The notes under the pieces were generated by a model. The model did not search any database. It saw only the letters and a program-made list of their open reading frames with translations, and had not been told where the DNA came from. 20,416 nt of DNA, taken from positions 1 through 20,416 of the forward strand of contig JABLUY010000393.1 of assembly GCA_013306675.1 (NCBI GenBank). The letters are read 5' to 3'. This DNA is from Thraustochytrium sp. TN22 (lineage: Eukaryota; Sar; Bigyra; Thraustochytrida; Thraustochytriidae). Below, piece after piece: positions 15,223 to 20,416 of the stretch. Both the position numbers and the translations under genes were made by a program. The number at the start of each line of letters is the position of its first letter. Within the stretch, counting starts at the first letter, position 1.

Positions 15223-16898
15223 TCAAGGGCACGATGGACTCGTGCTGAGGCTGCTGCGAGAGGATCTTGAACTATGGCTTGATGGGGTGTCGGTGTAGCT
15301 GGCTTGGGCTACGTGGTCGTTCCTGCTCTGCGCTGTAGGGGTACCGGACGAGGCACTGGCGCTGCTCGAATCGACATGATCGAGGCAAATGGGCGAAGGT
15401 GTTCCGTTGACGTTTGTCTTGCGCTTCTTGAAGCCTTCGTGAGGCTCGACGCGCACGCGCGTGTGCCACTTGGAAAAGCAGGTTGTGCGTTCATTCTTTC
15501 TCATGAACACGTGCAGAGGCACACCGCAGATGGTGCAACGACGGTGCGTTTGCTTGCCGCAGATGACGCAGAGCCGCTTGGCGGGAATCCTCTTGTTGTT
15601 GGCGTTGAAGGATGCCTTTCCCGCTGCCTCTGAGTCATGTTGCAGTGCGGCATCGAGGCGGATGTCGCGGGCTTGGCCGTGGTTGAAGAACTTCTGCAAC
15701 TCGGGGGTTCGCTTGCGCTTACCGGCGGTCACGAGGTCCCTCGCCGCTTCCCTGGTGAGCCCAGTGGGCTTGGGCATGCTTGGCTGCATGTTGAACTCCA
15801 CCTGCGCCGTATCGAGCTGCCTGCTCCTGTAGACGTGACGGACCATGTCGACAGTGAGGCGGAACGAGACAGTGCTGAGCGCTTCAGAGCGGTTCACCTT
15901 GTCGCGGAGGGCCTTTAGCCCGTCGCTGTCTTCGAGGTTGCTCTTCCTCGCAGCCTGTAAGTAGCGGTAGACCACGATGGCGTTGACAACGAGCTGCTTG
16001 TACGTGCGCAACGCGATGTTCTGGTCGCAGCTCAGATTCATGCACTGCGTGTTGGTGATCTGCTCCACGTACTGTGTGCTTCCGTCGACGCCGCCCTTTG
16101 CGACGTTGTATAGCTCCTGCGGTAAGCACTTGATGACATGCACGGGCCGCATGGGCCCCTTCAGAGCGACAAGCTTGCGCATGGCGCGCCACAGCCGGAA
16201 GTGCGAGCTCAGCACCGCCCCCTCCTCCTCGCCGAAGATGGCAGGTGGCTTGGGCGGCGCACCCGCTGTCGATGCTCTGGTGCGCCCATGTCGTGAGCTT
16301 GTCCGCCCACGGTTTCAGAGCGCGCTCCATGGCGAGCCGGGCGTCCGGAGGCACTTCAACGAGGCAGGCGTACAAACACGAACTCGTGCTGGCAGCAACG
16401 TAGAGCACGTGATCGATTTGGAGGACCACAGCTTGGTGCAAGACTTGCGCGCGGTGCTCGGCAGGTATGGCCTTCCACCAAGTCTCGTCCCCCACGTGTT
16501 CATCTGGGTGCTCACGATACGTGCGTCTACCGCGCCTCCAGGCGCGACGCGCGTCTTGATCTCGACGCTGCATAGTACTGACGATGCGTCGCACTCCGCG
16601 CCTGGAAGCCGGACGCGAGCGACTCCATCCGGCGAGACTGCGAGCCCCGGAACGGTCTTGTGCTGAATGAGGCCGACCTCGAACATGCACTCGCACCACG
16701 CGTCGGTTCGTCGACCAACGCAAGTATGTCTTCGAAGTCTTGCTGCGCAGCGGCCTCAGCACGAGCATCCTCGTCGCCAAGCTCCTCTCCTTCTTCGTCT
16801 TCGTCCCCTGTGTCCCGCTTGTCCAGGGGCACGAACTCGCTGTCGCTGTCGCTGTCGCTGTCGTCCTCCACGCGGTGGTTAGGCCTCGCCGATGCCAT
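15223..16898 (-). pseudogene. Frame-broken piggyBac-like transposase with YqaJ-type nuclease segment (copy 1)
   Basis: Protein-like sequence runs from an ATG at 16898 to a stop at 15223 but changes frame about three times. First comes an acidic N-terminus (MASARPNHRVEDDSDSDSDS, then QQDFEDILALVDEP), like piggyBac N-termini. Next, in another frame, is GLIQHKTVPGLAVSPDGVAR (Asp codon 16627-16629) and VEIKTRV (16552-16563), the D...E-x-K signature of PD-(D/E)XK nucleases in YqaJ/lambda-exonuclease style. After a further shift comes PAEHRAQVLHQAVVLQIDHV, the Gln-containing helix of that fold. The last part (about 16300-15223) is piggyBac-like: CLPQELYNVAKGGVDGSTQ (third catalytic Asp candidate, 16084-16086), LVVNAIVVYRYLQ and a Cys/His zinc finger (CVICGK...CTICGVPLH...CFSKWH, 15460-15581). 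The first two catalytic Asp regions of piggyBac are not visible. Breaks could be mutations, deletion joints or, less likely, unrecognised introns. Confidence 0.65.
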
Positions 16899-17353
16899 GA
16901 TGTCGCAGTGCGGGCCCGACTCCACGTCCAAGCGCTGCGGCAGGGGCGTGCGAGCTGAGAGCAGGCACAAGGCACCCGCCAGGGCCGCCTGCAGCCGCGC
17001 GCCGCAGCGCCTGCGGCTCCAGCGCGCTCCGCGACGAAGTCGCGCGCGAGCTCCCCCCAAAGCCGCTCTGGGCGAACTGCCGAGCTCATCTCATCCTAAC
17101 CACCACGCCTTCGGCCAAAATGAATAGGGGGCAGGAGCCTTGGGTCGCTTCGAGTGGGCCTCTTCAAGCTCGGCCCCATCGCTGCGTTTTTGATCGAATG
17201 CGGAACTAACTTCGCCAGACTCTAGGCCACTTTTTTGGAGCAAATCGGGAGTAAAGTACCCTCTTAATACGCTTTAGTGCCCCCTGTGCCGGGCGTCACC
17301 GAGGGACCCCCGCGTGGTAGGCGGATACGAGTAAGCATAGAGGTGTGATTGGG
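16899..17353. other. Non-coding right part of transposon unit 1
   Basis: This is the presumed 5' region of the element gene. Open frames extend from the gene to about 17127 but are Arg/Ala/Pro-rich. From about 17090 to 17353 the sequence is less GC-rich and non-coding, and contains TTTTTTGGAG and CCCCCTGTG patches. It ends with GTGTGATTGGG, the right terminus. Confidence 0.55.
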
Positions 17354-17363
17354 ATAGTATCCC
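17351..17363. repeat. 13-bp palindrome at the junction of the two transposon units
   Basis: GGGATAGTATCCC is a perfect inverted repeat around a central G. It is formed where the right end of unit 1 (GATTGGGATA) meets the left end of unit 2 (TATCCCTAG). Confidence 0.9.
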
Positions 17364-17518
17364 TAGTAAATCGGCTCTCCTGCTTGCGCTCGACTGACCT
17401 GTTGCTATCATGATTCTAATCATTTTTGGAACTTTCAACTACTGGGTTTGTATGGAAGCGTAAAGTGTTGGTCACTTCCTACTGGCCTGTGCGGATGCTG
17501 AGGCCAACTTGGGCTGCA

Positions 17519-19194
17519 TCAAGGGCACGATGGACTCGTGCTGAGGCTGCTGCGAGAGGATCTTGAACTATGGCTTGATGGGGTGTCGGTGTAGCTGGCT
17601 TGGGCTACGTGGTCGTTCCTGCTCTGCGCTGTAGGGGTACCGGACGAGGCACTGGCGCTGCTCGAATCGACATGATCGAGGCAAATGGGCGAAGGTGTTC
17701 CGTTGACGTTTGTCTTGCGCTTCTTGAAGCCTTCGTGAGGCTCGACGCGCACGCGCGTGTGCCACTTGGAAAAGCAGGTTGTGCGTTCATTCTTTCTCAT
17801 GAACACGTGCAGAGGCACACCGCAGATGGTGCAACGACGGTGCGTTTGCTTGCCGCAGATGACGCAGAGCCGCTTGGCGGGAATCCTCTTGTTGTTGGCG
17901 TTGAAGGATGCCTTTCCCGCTGCCTCTGAGTCATGTTGCAGTGCGGCATCGAGGCGGATGTCGCGGGCTTGGCCGTGGTTGAAGAACTTCTGCAACTCGG
18001 GGGTTCGCTTGCGCTTACCGGCGGTCACGAGGTCCCTCGCCGCTTCCCTGGTGAGCCCAGTGGGCTTGGGCATGCTTGGCTGCATGTTGAACTCCACCTG
18101 CGCCGTATCGAGCTGCCTGCTCCTGTAGACGTGACGGACCATGTCGACAGTGAGGCGGAACGAGACAGTGCTGAGCGCTTCAGAGCGGTTCACCTTGTCG
18201 CGGAGGGCCTTTAGCCCGTCGCTGTCTTCGAGGTTGCTCTTCCTCGCAGCCTGTAAGTAGCGGTAGACCACGATGGCGTTGACAACGAGCTGCTTGTACG
18301 TGCGCAACGCGATGTTCTGGTCGCAGCTCAGATTCATGCACTGCGTGTTGGTGATCTGCTCCACGTACTGTGTGCTTCCGTCGACGCCGCCCTTTGCGAC
18401 GTTGTATAGCTCCTGCGGTAAGCACTTGATGACATGCACGGGCCGCATGGGCCCCTTCAGAGCGACAAGCTTGCGCATGGCGCGCCACAGCCGGAAGTGC
18501 GAGCTCAGCACCGCCCCCTCCTCCTCGCCGAAGATGGCAGGTGGCTTGGGCGGCGCACCCGCTGTCGATGCTCTGGTGCGCCCATGTCGTGAGCTTGTCC
18601 GCCCACGGTTTCAGAGCGCGCTCCATGGCGAGCCGGGCGTCCGGAGGCACTTCAACGAGGCAGGCGTACAAACACGAACTCGTGCTGGCAGCAACGTAGA
18701 GCACGTGATCGATTTGGAGGACCACAGCTTGGTGCAAGACTTGCGCGCGGTGCTCGGCAGGTATGGCCTTCCACCAAGTCTCGTCCCCCACGTGTTCATC
18801 TGGGTGCTCACGATACGTGCGTCTACCGCGCCTCCAGGCGCGACGCGCGTCTTGATCTCGACGCTGCATAGTACTGACGATGCGTCGCACTCCGCGCCTG
18901 GAAGCCGGACGCGAGCGACTCCATCCGGCGAGACTGCGAGCCCCGGAACGGTCTTGTGCTGAATGAGGCCGACCTCGAACATGCACTCGCACCACGCGTC
19001 GGTTCGTCGACCAACGCAAGTATGTCTTCGAAGTCTTGCTGCGCAGCGGCCTCAGCACGAGCATCCTCGTCGCCAAGCTCCTCTCCTTCTTCGTCTTCGT
19101 CCCCTGTGTCCCGCTTGTCCAGGGGCACGAACTCGCTGTCGCTGTCGCTGTCGCTGTCGTCCTCCACGCGGTGGTTAGGCCTCGCCGATGCCAT
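17519..19194 (-). pseudogene. Frame-broken piggyBac-like transposase with YqaJ-type nuclease segment (copy 2)
   Basis: This has the same content and the same frame breaks as the gene in copy 1, shifted by 2296 bp: acidic N-terminus from the ATG at 19194, SPDG Asp at 18923-18925, EIKT at 18848-18859, GGVD Asp at 18380-18382, zinc finger at 17756-17877 and stop at 17519. Translations of all segments are identical to copy 1. Because both copies share every break, the lesions predate the duplication, or the breaks are not lesions but programmed or spliced. Neither copy can make a full transposase from a single frame. Confidence 0.65.
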
Positions 19195-19649
19195 GATGTC
19201 GCAGTGCGGGCCCGACTCCACGTCCAAGCGCTGCGGCAGGGGCGTGCGAGCTGAGAGCAGGCACAAGGCACCCGCCAGGGCCGCCTGCAGCCGCGCGCCG
19301 CAGCGCCTGCGGCTCCAGCGCGCTCCGCGACGAAGTCGCGCGCGAGCTCCCCCCAAAGCCGCTCTGGGCGAACTGCCGAGCTCATCTCATCCTAACCACC
19401 ACGCCTTCGGCCAAAATGAATAGGGGGCAGGAGCCTTGGGTCGCTTCGAGTGGGCCTCTTCAAGCTCGGCCCCATCGCTGCGTTTTTGATCGAATGCGGA
19501 ACTAACTTCGCCAGACTCTAGGCCACTTTTTTGGAGCAAATCGGGAGTAAAGTACCCTCTTAATACGCTTTAGTGCCCCCTGTGCCGGGCGTCACCGAGG
19601 GACCCCCGCGTGGTAGGCGGATACGAGTAAGCATAGAGGTGTGATTGGG
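19195..19649. other. Non-coding right part of transposon unit 2
   Basis: Identical to 16899-17353. It ends in the GATTGGG terminus that pairs with the CCCAATC start of the 45-bp repeats. Confidence 0.55.
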
Positions 19650-19653
19650 ATAT

Positions 19654-20416
19654 GCCTAGCCAGTAGAGCTAGCCTGCCAGCTTCTGAAGACCAGCTCCAG
19701 CTCGTTAGCTGGCGACTTGGGTGTCTAGCTAGAACTGCAACGTCGACGGAGGGCCGTGGGGCGAGCTGCTTGCCCGGGCCTGTCTCGGCCCGGCCGTTCT
19801 TGGTTTCGCGTCGGGACCTGACTGTGCGGTCGCACGGAAGCCTGCGCGCGCAGGCCTCCTCCGCCGAGACCGTTTCTGTTTCCTGCGAGTGGGCTCTCTC
19901 TGTTTTCCGCGCAATGTGCGTGCACCACGCAACAACCAAAGAGGCGCGGAAAGGGGGGGCCAGTCAGGGGCGGCCCGCGCGGCCACGGTTAGCGCGGCCC
20001 GCGCGCGCGAGGCGAGTCGCGTAGCGCGCCTCCGAGCCGAGCCGAGCCGAGTCGAGCCGGGCCGCGGCGGCCGCAGGCCTCACGCGCGCGAGGCTCGCTG
20101 GCTGGCTTGCGTGCCTGCCTGCCTGTCTGCCTGCAGCTGCGCGCCGAGATGCACGGCGCGACCAGGGTCGACTCCTCCTCGGACCTCGCCCGCTCCGCGC
20201 CTGGCGGCGCGGCGCAGCGCGGCGCTGCTCGCCGCCTCCAGCACGGGCCAAGCGCAGCGCAGCGCAGGCCGGCCCAGCGCAGCGCAGCGCAGCGCAGCGC
20301 AGCGCAGCCGCCGGCGCGCAGCGCTCCGCAGCGCCGCGCGCGAGAGGGAACTGGCGTCACGAGGGGTCGGTTGGTCCTTAGAAAAGGGCGTCGCAACGGG
20401 GGCAGATTAGACCGGT
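19654..20416. other. Right flank: repeat-rich intergenic sequence, no gene supported
   Basis: The first 85 bp are rich in CTAG/AGCT motifs (GCCTAGCC, GAGCTAGCC, GTCTAGCTAG). The middle is unremarkable GC-rich DNA. The 3' part holds GAGCC pentamers (about 20036-20056), GCCT repeats (about 20110-20132) and a GCGCA pentamer array. Open frames on both strands are Arg/Ala/Ser-rich and change with every repeat unit. Before the insertion this sequence would have adjoined 14967, so it may be part of the glycosyltransferase promoter. Confidence 0.55.
20250..20308 (+). repeat. (GCGCA)n pentanucleotide array
   Basis: AGCGC pentamers in tandem, about three units near 20251-20266 and about seven uninterrupted units from 20274 to 20308, separated by a GGCCGGCCC spacer. 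Confidence 0.85.

Larger units (their letters stand above)
15062..17353 (-). mobile_element. Transposon unit copy 1
   Basis: A 2292-bp unit from TATCCCTAG to GATTGGG, preceded by ATAT (15058-15061) and followed by ATAG (17354-17357). The left end carries CCCTAG, the same first six bases as the ends of insect piggyBac, though the right end reads GATTGGG rather than CTAGGG. The unit is repeated downstream at an offset of exactly 2296 bp. I found one mismatch inside it (G at 15184 against T at 17480). Confidence 0.85.
17358..19649 (-). mobile_element. Transposon unit copy 2
   Basis: A second 2292-bp unit, head to tail with copy 1 at an offset of 2296 bp, preceded by ATAG (17354-17357) and followed by ATAT (19650-19653). 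By eye it differs from copy 1 only at 17480 (T for G). The junction tetramer differs too (G at 17357 against T at 15061). Past 19653 host-like sequence with CTAG motifs resumes. Confidence 0.85.
14968..19653 (-). mobile_element. piggyBac-like transposon array, two 45-bp repeats plus two 2.29 kb units
   Basis: The outer ends form a perfect 11-bp inverted repeat, ATATCCCAATC (14968-14978) and GATTGGGATAT (19643-19653). Two readings of the boundary are possible: a 4-bp ATAT duplication around CCCAATC...GATTGGG, or a 2-bp TA duplication around TCCCAATC...GATTGGGA. Inside, the order is ATAT, 41 bp, ATAT, 41 bp, ATAT, 2292 bp, ATAG, 2292 bp, ATAT. The 2292-bp units each carry a broken transposase/nuclease gene on the minus strand. 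TTAA, the canonical piggyBac target, is not at the ends. The array sits 102 bp upstream of the glycosyltransferase start codon, in the same transcriptional orientation. Confidence 0.8.

Noticed and set aside
16315-16686. Separate small gene for the nuclease segment of the transposon
   Set aside because: The segment holds only part of the fold; the rest of the motif continues in another frame downstream, so it is better read as one broken gene.

Overview
The window looks like nuclear DNA of a GC-rich, intron-poor protist. Seven genes read as long uninterrupted frames with high GC at third codon positions, spaced in both orientations without operons. Two of them are eukaryote-specific (PEX6 and RABL2). 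A RABL2 homologue implies a lineage with cilia or flagella. A flagellated stramenopile such as a thraustochytrid would fit, but that placement is inference; no rRNA or marker gene here proves it.

Layout, left to right: a TIR-like protein running off the left edge (minus, <1-562); a small two-helix membrane protein (plus, 1390-1800); a PEX6-type double AAA+ ATPase with an unusual C-terminal Cys-rich motif (minus, 1942-5586 or from 5298); a decayed coding fragment (about 5589-5883); a mitochondrial-type single-pass membrane protein with an EF-hand-like stretch (plus, 6336-7445); RABL2 (minus, 7902-8576); a 2.3 kb gene-free, repeat-rich divergent intergenic region; a PX-domain AGC kinase of SGK3-like architecture (plus, 10856-12682); and a Golgi-type glycosyltransferase resembling GT54/GnT-IV (minus, 13102-14865).

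The most unusual region is 14968-19653. It is a transposon array inserted about 100 bp upstream of the glycosyltransferase start. Two 45-bp repeats are followed by two head-to-tail copies of a 2.29 kb unit that I could tell apart at only two positions. Every junction carries ATAT (one is ATAG), and the outer ends form an 11-bp inverted repeat. Each unit encodes, on the minus strand, the C-terminal third of a piggyBac-like transposase (GGVD motif plus a Cys/His zinc finger) next to what looks like a YqaJ/lambda-exonuclease-type PD-(D/E)XK nuclease domain. The frame is broken at the same places in both copies, and the first two catalytic Asp regions of piggyBac are not visible. These are therefore probably internally deleted, non-autonomous copies of a larger transposase-nuclease element.

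The host genes are unrelated housekeeping, trafficking and signalling genes (peroxisome import, ciliary trafficking, phosphoinositide-linked kinase, N-glycan branching); I see no shared pathway. The second most interesting point is the PEX6 C-terminus, which carries a motif like the RING2/Rcat half-domain of RBR ubiquitin ligases.
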